Shown here: in pieces, positions 1-10,274 of the stretch | Numbering within the stretch: the stretch's first letter is position 1 | How the letters are laid out: each line of letters starts with the position of its first letter | NCBI GenBank assembly: GCA_020744425.1 | Contig: JAGMUV010000015.1 | Span: 248,001-312,000 of the forward strand | From: Dactylonectria macrodidyma | Lineage: Eukaryota; Ascomycota; Sordariomycetes; Hypocreales; Nectriaceae | DNA length: 64,000 nucleotides | Direction: 5' to 3' | Notes under the pieces: generated by a model | Database searches by the model: none | Seen by the model: only the letters and a program-made list of their open reading frames with translations | Told to the model about the DNA's origin: nothing | Program-made: the position numbers and the translations under genes

Positions 1-1463
1 CCTTCAGCCGCAATACGAGAACTGGCCCAGATCATCCGCATCATCACAACCCCGCCATCGACCCTGTTCTCGAGCGCTTTCTTACCATGGTCTCAGGGTT
101 CGGCCCACCGCGTAGGACTCCCAGTGGTGGTCCTCATGGCCCGAATCAAGCCGGAGCTGGCCATACACACGTCCACACCCACGCCAATAATCAGCCAGCG
201 CAGGAAACTTTCATGCAGCCTCGCATTCAACGAACAACCTTCACCTCGGGATCGTTTAGCGGAGGCACAACTTCCGTCACATTTGTTTCCGGACCACTCC
301 ACGGGCCACTCCATGGAGGTCCCGCAGGAGCCATGCCTGGCGGTCCTGGGCCAGATCCCTTCCAAACGTACGCACCACCCTCTCCAAGTCGACCTCGGCG
401 AACAGGCGGCTTACGAGTCACGAGCGTTACCGTGGCATTGGGAGCTAACCAACCTCCCAGAATATTTTCGAACATCGTCCAAGATCTTAGTCCCCCTGAG
501 GAAGGAAACCGAGCACCGTCCGAAAATTTCCCAGGAGGGCCCACGCCCGGCTTTGCCAGAAGTCTACACGACATCCTCAACCTTCTGAACCCTGCCAACG
601 CCATGGCCGGCGACGCAGTTTATTCCCAGGAAGCCCTGGATCGAATCATCACCGGTCTGATGGAGGCAAACCCCCAATCCAATGCGGCCCCTCCAGCGTC
701 AGAGGCGGCTCTTCAAAACCTCACTCGCAAACCAGTGGACAAGGAGATGTTGGGCGGCGACGATAAGGTAGAGTGCACCATCTGTATCGATGAGATGAAA
801 GAGGGCGAGACTGTTGTATATCTACCATGCAATCACTGGTTTCACGAGGCGTGTGTTGTGCTGTGGCTCAAGGAGCACAACACATGCCCCATTTGTCGAA
901 CGCCGATTGAAAAGAATGAGCGCAACAGGAACAACGGGAACAGCGGCAATGGTGATGATAACACCAATGCCAGCCAAGCCTCGCCGAGACCGACCCTTTT
1001 CCCCAACAACTCCGGATCGTTCATGGGCGGCCCGGGATGGATGTCGTTCCCCCCGCCTCCCCCTGGAGGCTCTTCTGGAGATCATCACGCCGGGCAAACT
1101 CGCCCAGCTCGACCTTCCCGACCACCAAGCCAAAGCCAGAGTCGCTTGAACGAGGCTTTACGCAACATGACTTCATCACAACGTGAGCGAGAGCGCGATC
1201 GGGACCGAGGAGCGTCGTCGTCTGTCTTCTACGACACTTCGAGGTTACAGCGACGCAACTCTCACTCTCCGACGAGCCCTCGGTCGGCAGGCCCAGAGGA
1301 GCACAGAGCACGGATGAGACAGAGAAGTCCTTCGGAAAGCAGCCGACGCTCGTCGGATCGAGATCAAAGACGAGGAAGTGGACCCATTGGGTGGCTCCGT
1401 GACCAGTTCAGTAGGGGGGGAGGACCTGGCAACGGATCATCTCGCGAAGCAAGGCGGCAGTAG
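1..1463 (+). CDS. RING-H2 finger E3 ubiquitin ligase (5' partial)
   Basis: The frame is open from base 3, upstream of the Met at 87, so the gene starts outside the window and 486 C-terminal residues are visible. A RING-H2 finger (C3H2C3 ligands) lies at about bases 770-900: CTIC, then C-N-H and HEAC, then CPIC, with the spacing of RNF115/126-type ligases. Such fingers recruit an E2 and transfer ubiquitin. The upstream part is Gly/Pro-rich. After the finger comes an Asn/Gly-rich stretch and an Arg/Ser-rich tail (repeated RERDRD and RRSS), probably disordered. No membrane segment is seen. The stop at 1461-1463 is followed by a gene-free 3' region facing the permease gene. The RING assignment is secure; the substrate and exact orthologue are unknown. 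Confidence 0.9.
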   Translation, partial: FSRNTRTGPDHPHHHNPAIDPVLERFLTMVSGFGPPRRTPSGGPHGPNQAGAGHTHVHTHANNQPAQETFMQPRIQRTTFTSGSFSGGTTSVTFVSGPLHGPLHGGPAGAMPGGPGPDPFQTYAPPSPSRPRRTGGLRVTSVTVALGANQPPRIFSNIVQDLSPPEEGNRAPSENFPGGPTPGFARSLHDILNLLNPANAMAGDAVYSQEALDRIITGLMEANPQSNAAPPASEAALQNLTRKPVDKEMLGGDDKVECTICIDEMKEGETVVYLPCNHWFHEACVVLWLKEHNTCPICRTPIEKNERNRNNGNSGNGDDNTNASQASPRPTLFPNNSGSFMGGPGWMSFPPPPPGGSSGDHHAGQTRPARPSRPPSQSQSRLNEALRNMTSSQRERERDRDRGASSSVFYDTSRLQRRNSHSPTSPRSAGPEEHRARMRQRSPSESSRRSSDRDQRRGSGPIGWLRDQFSRGGGPGNGSSREARRQ

Positions 1464-2030
1464 GTTGGCGTCTTACTGGGCGATCGATGTGACTAGATCG
1501 GCTGGGTTTGGTCAGGCCACAACTGCCAAAGGGACCATATCATGACTCTATGGCAAACTTTGGGTTATGGCTTGAATAGCCGTGGGACACGATGATATTC
1601 AACTGTTTCACACGTATGCTCTACTTATTTCAAATCCCTTCAAAAGGTTCGATATGTAGCCACACATGGCTGCATGTGTATTAGATGTATCGCATAGATG
1701 AAGTTAGATGGGATCAGGCCCCGGGATTCATTGGGGCAAGGATTCGGACAACAACACGGATCGCGAGCGGGCATTGACTGGAAGTTACGAATACCCCCAT
1801 ATTGAAATGAAGATTGACAGTTGCCTCAGTGAGAGGCTTTTTTGACTCGGCGATATTGAGACGTGCTTGATTCCAGGCACGCATCACAAGCAGATGGCGC
1901 GTAGCTGGTAAGCTTACTTGATCAAGCCCAGCGAATGGACCAAGGACTCGGAGGGAGCTATGCAAGCCGTCGAAGCGGCAATATGAATGTTCATTATAGA
2001 TGTTATACAGAGGACTGGCATTTACTCAAT
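1464..2030. other. Convergent intergenic region
   Basis: This is the 3' flank shared by the RING gene (+) and the permease gene (-). I see no coding frame with conserved features and no RNA gene. It must hold both polyadenylation regions, but I cannot place them exactly. Confidence 0.6.
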
Positions 2031-4075
2031 TCAGCAGAGAATGCGGTAGACCTTTTTCCAGAACGGCCAATTCAGCTTCTCCTCTCGCTCCTGCTCGGTA
2101 GAAATGTGGACTCGAGAGTATCGGCGACCTGTGACAATGTCCATTTCGTTCGCCCGGATAAGCCTTGTCTTGTACCATAGCTTATGGACAACATAAAAGA
2201 GAATGATGACGGGGAGGGCCACAACCCGGAGGAAGAAGGCCTGGACTCTTGTGCCGACGCTGTCATCGGCTAGCTTGATGGGCGAAACGGCAATCCAAAT
2301 CTGGCCAAGAAGGATCAGGAAGTAGCCAGCCAGGCCAAAGTAGGCTCCCTTAATGCCGACGGTAGAGCGGAAAGGAAGCTGTTCAAGGGAACAACCAGCG
2401 TGTGCCCAGGCTGCCCTGAAGCGGATTTGGCAGAGACAGATGCTTCCCCAGGTGAAGAGCATGCTCAGAGTGCTGATGGACAGCAGCCAGTTGAAGACGA
2501 CGCCGTTGGATTCCAGTTCGGCCAAGAAGGCCAGGAGACCAATTAATAATGTTAGTAGAATGGCCACTAAAGGCCGTCCTCGTTTATCGACATATGTAAA
2601 GATCTGAGGCGCGTAAGCTTGCTCAGCAAGTGCCATAAGTGTCCGAGACGAGGCGTATACGGCGGAGTTTCCGACGGATATAACAGCTACCAGGATGACT
2701 CCGTTCATGATGCTGGGCAGGATACTGGTGCCAGCGCTCTCGATGGCGATGACAAAGGGGCTCGCCAGCGCATCTGCGCTGTTCTTGCCCCCGAGTAGAC
2801 GAGGCTCGTCATAAGGAACGAGGAGACCGACGAGGAGCAGCGAGACGCAGTAGAAGATGGTGATGCGCCAGAAGACTTGCTTGATGGCCGTGGGCAGCGA
2901 CTTTCGCGGGTTGGCCGTCTCAGCCGCGGCCAGGCCGATCAGTTCGGTGCCGGCAAAGGCCGCCGACGAGGTGACGAGGACGGTGCAGAAGCCCTTGAAG
3001 CCGTTGTGAAAGGCGCCTGGGTTCTGCCAGTATTGCCAGCCAATGTAACCGCTCTCTGGATGACCGCCGATGTTGATGACGGTACCGAGGAGGCTATATC
3101 ATGGGGTTGTCAGCTCTTATTGAGTAAAGGGTTAGAGAATAAATGAAGAGAGGAGACCCACATGAACCCTACAACAGCCGTGACTTTGATGATGGAAAAT
3201 ATAAACTCCGCCTCGCCATAGGCCTTAACTCCAAATAGGTTGATGATGATAATAATGACAAGAAATATAGCAACAAAGACAGATTTGCTAACTTCTTCAT
3301 TCCAGTAACTAATGGTGTAGGCGGCGGCAATAATCTCCAAGGGAAGGACAAAGACCCATTCCAGGCAATAGCTGGATAGATAACATATTAGTCCCTGATG
3401 TGAGATTCCAAGCCCAAGAGCAAGACTTACTTCCAACCCATAGCGAAACCCCACGAAGGATCGAGAAACCGGCTGGAATATGCAGAAAATGAACCGGCGA
3501 CGGGGAATAGCACGCAGAGCTCGCCCAGAGACTGCATGGTGCAATATTGCAGTAGGCCGATGATGAAGAAGGCGAGGAAGAGGCTGGCCGGACCGCCGGT
3601 AGAGAGGGAGCCGCCCGAGGCAACGAAGAGACCGTTTCCTGTGAGGCAGACAGACGAATATGAATTAGCATACAGGAAAAATAAATCTAGAAATATTACT
3701 GCGACGTATATACTAACCAATAGCACCGCCAAACGCAATCATCTGCAAGTGTCTTCCCTTGAGCTCCCTAGCAAGTGCCGTATTGGCCGTCCTCACGTTT
3801 GCGGCGCCGAGATCGTAGTGATGCTCTCCGGCCGGGACCACCGGGGCCGGCGTCTGCTGGTAACCCCCGTCGCGGCTCTTGAGCGGCCGTCTCTCGGCGC
3901 GCCGGAAGCTGTCGACCCAGTCGGCCGCCGGCTTCTCGGACTTCGTCGCGCGCTTGGCCGAGATGTTCCAGCTCGTGCCTCCCCTGTGCGGCGTGCCGTC
4001 CAGGCCGATGTCGCCCATCTCGATGACGTCGACATCGCGGGTGAGGATGATGTCGCCTTTGGTCGTGGGCGGCAT
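2031..4075 (-). CDS. Amino-acid permease (AAT/YAT family)
   Basis: Four exons on the minus strand: 4075-3718, 3638-3431, 3371-3162 and 3093-2031. They total 612 codons plus stop, and every splice junction keeps phase. The protein is a multi-pass plasma-membrane amino-acid:proton symporter of the fungal AAT family. A hydrophilic cytosolic N-terminus of about 110 residues precedes GGAIGNGLF, the first transmembrane signature. The family signature FPVAGSFSAYSSRF...GFAMGWNYCLEW is rebuilt exactly across the exon 2/3 junction. Further transmembrane segments follow, and the C-terminal tail ends WPFWKKVYRILC. Substrate range cannot be read from sequence; general and specialised permeases look alike. 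The start is the first Met before an acidic, low-complexity N-terminus that is typical of this family. Confidence 0.9.
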
Positions 4076-6189
4076 TGCTGCGGCCGCGGGGGGGGGAGGG
4101 TGGCGTGTTGGAACGCGGGGTATTAATATCTAAGGAACGATCGACAGAGGAGAAGAAGGAAATGAAGAAGACGAAGTAGAAAGGAAGAAGAAGCAGAAGA
4201 CGAAGAAGCAAAACGACGTCGAGGCCATCCTTGAAAGGCGCGGGGCCAGCCAGGTCAGGGGTATCATCGAGTTACGAGTTAGCCTCGAGTCAACCCAGGG
4301 GGGGCTCCATCGATTGATTCGATTCTACGGAGTACTATGTGCAGCGTTAGCTGAACCCGTCAGTTTATTCCCGATCAGGGCGTAGTTCTGGGGGTGGAAT
4401 CAATTACGTTGCAGCGTTGTTCAATTAGTTGGAAAATGGTCCTCAACCTTAATTGCTCGCATGAGTCGCGGGGGACCCCAGCTGAACGTGTCTTTGAATT
4501 TACGTGATGGATACTGTTTGTGTGTATAGATGTGGCGAGAGAGGGCTGATGGAGTGTCACACACCTCCTCAAGTCAGACCATAACAGAAGATTGAGATGG
4601 CAATTCCTTCACACCATCATGGAGTGAATTCATCACTAGCACACAGGCAACCAACACATCGCTTCTAGATTCCAAAAAGAAGGTCCTCAGTCTCAGGCTA
4701 GTAAGCAATACGAACTAGGGGCCATGATCCATGATCCATCTGTCTCGAGACCCCACAATATCAATTCGCTAGTCAAGACGAGAGACCAGGGTGGCATCTC
4801 AATGTTCCATTGAACCAGGGCAAATCGGGCGCGACTAGCCTACGCACAGGCACCATCTTTCTACCAAGAGGCAATTTCAGAGATGCCCTCCATTTTGCCA
4901 AGTTTAAACCCGGCAAGCCCCTTGCCGAGAGGTACGTAGTATCAAGAGAGACGTTGCTGTTGTAGCTTGTGTAACGCGAATAACCGCGGGGCGAGATGGG
5001 TGTCTCGTTATTTCGATGGAAAGAGGCAAGGGCAATAATTATACGGTTCGATTATGATTCAGCCCGTCAGAGTGGTTTCTTTGTACCTTGGGTCAAAAAC
5101 GAGGTATTATTCACACTCACTCACACTCATACTTTAAACACGCAACACTACCACTCAACACACCCACTCAATCACCTGTCACTCGCCATTCATCAACACA
5201 ACAGGGGCTCGGTCCGACATCAGCTTCCTCTATATTGAACATCTTCCATGTGGCTTCTCATTGAACGATTTCCCGCACGGCCTCGACGAGTCATGGAGGT
5301 TGCATCACCACCCCGGACGCTTGATCCCATGCAATCGGGGCAGCGTGCCGAGACTAACCTAGCGAACCGGCTGGTGGGCATAAAGTAATTAGCTTCCTTT
5401 TGCTTATCATGTCAAGCCTACATTGATGAGTACGGAATAGGCAGGACCCAATCTGACATCGGCCTTGCCAGAAGCAAGTCATCTTCTCGATAGTCTGCTC
5501 TACTCTAAGAGACCACGTCAGCTTGGAGTAAATCACGTTTGTGTGAACTTCAAACAAAGTACATCGAGGTAAAACTTACCGCTTGGGCTACCGTCTAAAC
5601 CGTGCCAAGTTGTCCATCTTTTAATTACCACTGGCTTACAGTTAGAGCTCTCAGCGGTTACTCAAAACCATGCCCCATTAGCTCCGTGATGAAGCACTAC
5701 TCCGACAACCTCCATTCTGCAAACACGAGAATATTTTCACGGCCCTTCATATGCACTTGCTTCTTGGTCTCTCCAACTGCAGAGGACCAGAATTTCTTGT
5801 AGTTCTAGGTCTGTAGACAGCGATGATGTGTCGTACATCGTATGTTCCAAAAATCGTCTAAAATGTGGCTGGGCTTGGTGCTGCATATGCAGCTATTCAC
5901 CGAGGCCTGGAACCAACACGAGCTTCCTGACATGTTAGTCGCCTCTCACTTCCAGACTGATGCCTAAAATTGCCTCTTTTAACCCAATACAAAAGACCCA
6001 CCTCGGACTTCCATTCGCTTTCATTTTCCTGTTCCTCGTGTCGCCATATACGTTGCATTGTCCTTTCACTGTCCCCTTGAAGTTCCACTCAGCCATTTTC
6101 AATTGCAAAGAGGTACGCATCTCGAGCTCTCTTGGGGCTTTTTCTCCCAATTTCGTAACTCAAATTGAAGAAAATGTAGTCGCGCAGCA
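4076..6189. other. Gene-poor intergenic region
   Basis: About 2.1 kb upstream of the permease. Short open frames occur on both strands but none has conserved motifs, consistent splice signals or protein-like composition. CA/CT-rich low-complexity DNA lies near 5110-5180. I see no RNA gene or repeat pair. Confidence 0.5.
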
Positions 6190-6681
6190 ATGGAGATAGG
6201 TCCCACGGAGCAGCCTGAGCACTTATTCTTGGAATATTCTATGTACGAGGTCCTCTATAGGGAAGGGCCGCACTCTCAGCCATGGGAATTCTCTGAGCCA
6301 TGGGCTACCATGTACATCGATGCTATCCGAGAGCAGAGGTTCGGTGACGCTGTGTGGGCACGATATCACATGGACGGGCAGGTAGTAGATGGCATTATCA
6401 AGGGCCCGCCAAACTTGACTGTCATGGAGAGCATCAAGGAAGATGCCATTGGGTACAAGAGGCACGCCTCGGAGCATTTTGCCAAGGCTCTATTATTCTA
6501 CGCCAAGACGAGCAGCGCAGATGGGCACCGCGATGTGATAGATGTTATTTTCGAGGCTGATAGCGAGGAGCCTGTTGACACCGAAGATGAGGAAGAGGAA
6601 GAGGAAGAGGAAGAGGAAGACAGTGATGACCAAGATGGGGGAAATGCGTTTGTTTGCCCAGGCTGCTCGCATGGGCATTGA
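6190..6681 (+). CDS. Hypothetical acidic protein, orphan
   Basis: An uninterrupted 163-codon frame. The first 125 residues have ordinary globular composition, rich in Trp, Tyr and His (for example EFSEPWATMYIDAI). A run of about 20 acidic residues follows, encoded by a GAAGAG-type microsatellite at about 6585-6625, and the tail has a CPGC motif. I do not recognise a family. There is no signal peptide or transmembrane segment. It could be a lineage-specific gene, an exon of a larger gene, or a chance frame. The balanced composition before the repeat is the main reason for listing it. Confidence 0.4.
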   Translation: MEIGPTEQPEHLFLEYSMYEVLYREGPHSQPWEFSEPWATMYIDAIREQRFGDAVWARYHMDGQVVDGIIKGPPNLTVMESIKEDAIGYKRHASEHFAKALLFYAKTSSADGHRDVIDVIFEADSEEPVDTEDEEEEEEEEEEDSDDQDGGNAFVCPGCSHGH

Positions 6682-7743
6682 AGACAAGCGATACAACCGA
6701 GCTCGAGACAAGTGCACCGGTTGTAGACCAACTATATTGAAATATTTCCTTTCATACAATGTATGCGACAGTATCCTTCATAATACCATCAATCGAAGTG
6801 TAGGCCAACATATATGTCAATTCTGTTCGCAACCAATGGCACACGGTGTTTCTGTAGAGTCACGCTGCCCTACAGCATGGCTTGTCGAGGATAGTGTCCT
6901 CAAGATCACAAACAGGGCTGTACTGAAAACCTCAGGCCGGCGACATTGATGAGCGATTCCAGAGAAGCCTATAATCGAACGTATTGCAGGCTTGGAATCC
7001 CACCATATGGCTATCAAGGCGATCTAACATATTACACCACTCAGATATCAGACCTCGGATTAAAAAGGAGTGCTTATTTAAGCTTCAACGCTGAGCACTG
7101 CAAGATTCGCCTTAGCTCGAAGGCCACGGATTGTTACTAGGAAATATATATGTACGTGCTTGAGATCTCAGGCACTCCCAAGATGTCGAACTCGGCCGGC
7201 CAGATGGAGGTGCATCTTTGGGGGCAAGGCTTTGGCAATCCGAGTTTTAGATGTGTAGGCGGGTGGTGCTGTCAGTGGAGAAATCGACGGGGAATGGACA
7301 TAAATGGTTATCCATACAAACTAGAATGTCGGTTTGTCATTGACAGTTCAATTGTGTACTATCTCTTATCTTCAAAACATGCCCTTCTCCTGGATCATGA
7401 AGTGGACATACGATGCTCAATATATCAATACGCTGGCAGAATAATTCAATGGGTTCAATATGACTAGAAACTCACCATACCTGCAGGATAGACACCCCAC
7501 TAGCTTTGCTCTCACGCATCGATGGCTGTGTAGACCGGTGTTGCGATACGCTTCACTTGGAGCTCCGCCTTAGCAACACATCTGAAGGATAGAAAGGAGG
7601 CCTCAGCTGAGGGAATACAAAGGCCTGTACACTATGTGTCAGCTGAGTAAAGGCAAACTATTGGCCGTTGGTGGTGTCCGTCTTTGCTCCTTGCCAGAGT
7701 TCCAACCTCGTCTATACAAGCCGCCTCATCGCCTTAGCCAAGC
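6682..7743. other. Intergenic region before 5S genes
   Basis: About 1.06 kb with several open frames of 60-135 codons that look like chance. I see no conserved protein or tRNA. Confidence 0.45.
7713..7716 (+). promoter_or_regulatory. TATA-like element upstream of 5S copy 1
   Basis: TATA lies 28-31 bases before the 5S start at 7744. Dispersed 5S genes of Neurospora and relatives use a TATA-like box near -29 together with internal TFIIIA boxes. The position matches, but four bases is weak evidence on its own. Confidence 0.45.
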
Positions 7744-7863
7744 ACATACGACCATAGCTCTTAGAAAATACGGGATCCCGTCCGCTCTCCCTTAGTCAAG
7801 CTGAGAAGCGGTGGATTAGTACTCGGGTCGGTGACGACCGGGGAATCCCCACTGTTGTATGTT
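7744..7863 (+). rRNA. 5S ribosomal RNA, copy 1
   Basis: 120 nt starting ACATACGACCATAG and ending TGTTGTATGTT. The ends pair to form helix I (ACATAC with GTATGT). The internal GGATCCCGTCCGCTC and GGGTCGGTGACGACC segments match the fungal 5S core and the box C region. A run of seven T (7862-7868) follows as the RNA polymerase III terminator. It is a dispersed 5S gene, as is usual in filamentous ascomycetes. The arm around bases 70-110 of the RNA differs from copy 2 by paired substitutions that keep the helix. Function as a 5S gene is likely; I cannot say whether it is a major or minor variant. Confidence 0.92.
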
Positions 7864-7898
7864 TTTTTGGTATTTTGCCAATCTTAAGTGGACGAAGA

Positions 7899-7902
7899 TA
7901 TA
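7899..7902 (+). promoter_or_regulatory. TATA-like element upstream of 5S copy 2
   Basis: The ATATAAA context places TATA 25-28 bases before the second 5S gene, the same arrangement as for copy 1 although the spacer sequences differ. Confidence 0.5.
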
Positions 7903-7926
7903 AACCGACCCATCACCATAACCGTC

Positions 7927-8046
7927 ACATACGACCATAGCTCTTAGAAAATACGGGATCCCGTCCGCTCTCCCTTAGTCAAGCTGAGAAGCGGCGAATT
8001 AGTACTCGGGTCGGTGACGACCGGGGAATCCTCGCTGTTGTATGTT
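7927..8046 (+). rRNA. 5S ribosomal RNA, copy 2
   Basis: The second 120-nt 5S gene, same orientation, starting 183 bp after copy 1. By eye it differs at only four positions: two in the 5' strand of one helix and two in the facing 3' strand. T-A becomes C-G and G-C becomes A-T, so pairing is preserved. A TTTCTTTTT tract follows as terminator. The spacer between the two genes is not a copy of the flank of copy 1, so this is not simply a fresh tandem duplication of a long unit. Confidence 0.92.
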
Positions 8047-8537
8047 TCTTTTTGAATTTTTCATCATTTTTGCATGATGTACTTTAATGTGGGTTTGGGG
8101 AAGATCGTGAAAGAATATCAGGCACGACCGGTGATTGGCTGAGAGGTATAATTCAACCCAGAGTGGGTCTCAGGTTTAGGGCGACGTCATAATTCAGTAA
8201 CATCTGCTCTGGACGTTATGCAGCAATGGATTAATGACACGGTTGAGGTTTTGGTTTTGCTTCATGGGATGCGAATCGTCAATTCTGCCCGTATTCCAGA
8301 GCTATTAATAAGATACATAGATGGCTCAATTCCTTAGTGAGCCAGTGCATTCGCCCGCTGTCCGCTTTTGCTTCCATCGACCATCCCAGGTGCGTTGAAG
8401 AAATGTGTAGACAGGCTGTGAGGAAACCCACGTCCAATGCGTAATCCCATGTTCCAAATCCTAAAGTATTCGGATTGTTTTAGTCAAGACGTCATCGCCT
8501 GACAGGCTAGACTTGGTCGACAAAAACATCACCCCCT
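8047..8537. other. Intergenic region
   Basis: About 490 bp between 5S copy 2 and the 3' end of the SBDS-domain gene. I see nothing recognisable. Confidence 0.5.
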
Positions 8538-9189
8538 CTAGTGAGCGATCATGGAGCCCATGGTGTCGTTCTTGGAACCTTGGCGCTCAGGCATCTGGTG
8601 GACACACGTTAGCCTAGTCCCATACATTTCATGATTCGGTGAGAGTGGATGTAATTACCTCGCTGGTCTGGAGCGTGCCCTTCTCCAGGATGATCTTGAT
8701 AACCTCGTCGTCGACGGACGTGCCGAACTCACTCTCGAGAGTGCCCTTAGCGGCGGCGTCGTATGTTCCCTGCGCACCTTGGCTACAGTATGTTGTTAGC
8801 AACAGTCTCATGGCACAAAGGGATTGAGATCTGTGTAGAGGGCTTGGGTATAATGGGATGGAAGGTAGACGGAAGCGGCCATGAATCCAACCTTACGTGC
8901 TTGCGGGGTCGACGACTCAACCTTGGCATGACGATGGAAGCGCCTCACATGAAAACAGCAGACCAGGGCTGCTATGGGCGTGGCTGGAAGTTCGAGGCGG
9001 AGCAGAAGCGGGGGTGGCTTACTTGTGTGTTCGGAAGACCTGGAAGGACGAGACAAAGTGTGCTAGCGGCACAGTCTTGTCGCCGCCTGACCATTTCTTA
9101 AAGGTATCGACGTCGTCAACGAAGACGAGGTAGTCGTCCTGGTTGCCCTTGAGGTGGACCTTGGCCTGGGTAGTCTCGCCGCGAGCCAT
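8538..9189 (-). CDS. SBDS-domain protein, Rtc3-like
   Basis: Three exons: 9189-9023, 8782-8659 and 8594-8538, giving 115 aa. The N-terminus is MARGETTQAKVHLKGNQDDY. Across the first intron the sequence reads VFRTHNQGAQGTYDAAAKG, then LESEFGT and EEVIKIILEKG-type text. This is the single-domain SBDS fold of yeast Rtc3/Hgi1 (YHR087W), a small stress-responsive protein linked to RNA metabolism. The short last exon supplies ERQGSKNDTMGSMIAH. Intron 1 (about 240 bp) is longer than usual for this window. The family match is good; its molecular role is poorly known even in yeast. Confidence 0.87.
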
Positions 9190-10274
9190 TGTGTCGGATG
9201 GTTTTGGTCGTGTTTGTGTGGTGGGTGGTGGTTGCGTGAACGAGATGGTATGTTGCTTCCCTTTGATATAAGTGAAGCTGTCGAGAGCGTGTAGATGAAG
9301 GTGGTAGAAGAGTGTTTTGTTGGGTTGGTCAACTGTGATGATGAGTGTGAATGGTAAGAGAAGGAAGAAGGAGGGCGTCACGGAGCTTTATCAATAAAAA
9401 GTGCTCGATTGGCGGGGGAGCTTGTTCCTCAGGTTGCTCAGGCTGCTCAGGTTGCTTGCTCGTCGGGAAGCTACGTCATTACTTCGTCGAGAACATCATC
9501 ACTCTGCCGAGAATGGACCTTTGCAGGGCGGGAGGCTCCACAATTTTCCTCTGCCGGCTCGGGCTGTCTGCCAGCTGTGTTTTTAGTGGTTGGCCCCAGC
9601 ACTTCTCACAGCAGTTTGTTAGCAATTGTTAGCAATTGTTAGCAGTATTTGGCGCTAAGTCACTGACTGCCCAATGCCCCGCGCGCCACAGCTGCAGTGG
9701 AGTGGTCGTAGGCCAGTCAGTTCCTGCATTGAGAGCCCACCAAATACGTCACTTTTCCCTCGTCTTCATGACGCCTCACTCAGCTCGCGCCATCAACCTC
9801 TTGCCAAGTCGTGCCTTCACCAGCCATTGGGTCACCGACCCGCTCCTTCTCGGAGCCTCTGTCACTCCCCTGGTTCCCATGACATATGAGCTCCATTCTG
9901 CGCAGATCCTCCAAGGCTGCATGGTACTGGTCTGCCTTGGCCTTGGTGCATCTGCTGACCTACTCGATGGGGCGAGACAATCGAAACTCCACGTCTTGAA
10001 TAGGTACGTATGTTTCCATTGCATTCCGTCTCACAAGCCACCGCGCCAGTATTACATGCTTCCGTAAAGTAATCTCTGGCTCTCCCCTAGACTAATTCAA
10101 ACCCCTGCGCGTGCCATGCCTAGACTATCATCTCCAACGTGCATAGCCGCCGCTTCCCATCGCCCAGGGTGGCCGAGTTGCGAGAGAAGCAACAATGTAT
10201 TGAACAATCTAATCCTAAACCAAACAGCTGCCTGCCCTCCACATGGACGTATGCGCGTCTAACCAATGCCAGTC
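9190..10274. other. Intergenic region with short tandem repeat
   Basis: About 1.1 kb upstream of the SBDS gene and downstream of the RhoGEF gene. A decamer GTTAGCAATT-type unit is repeated about three times at 9616-9645. A tRNA A-box-like string near 10170 has no matching B box. I see no supported gene. Confidence 0.5.

Noticed and set aside
10160..10240. tRNA-like A box (GGTGGCCGAGTTG)
   Set aside because: No B box (GGTTCRANNCC) follows within tRNA distance and no acceptor stem pairs.
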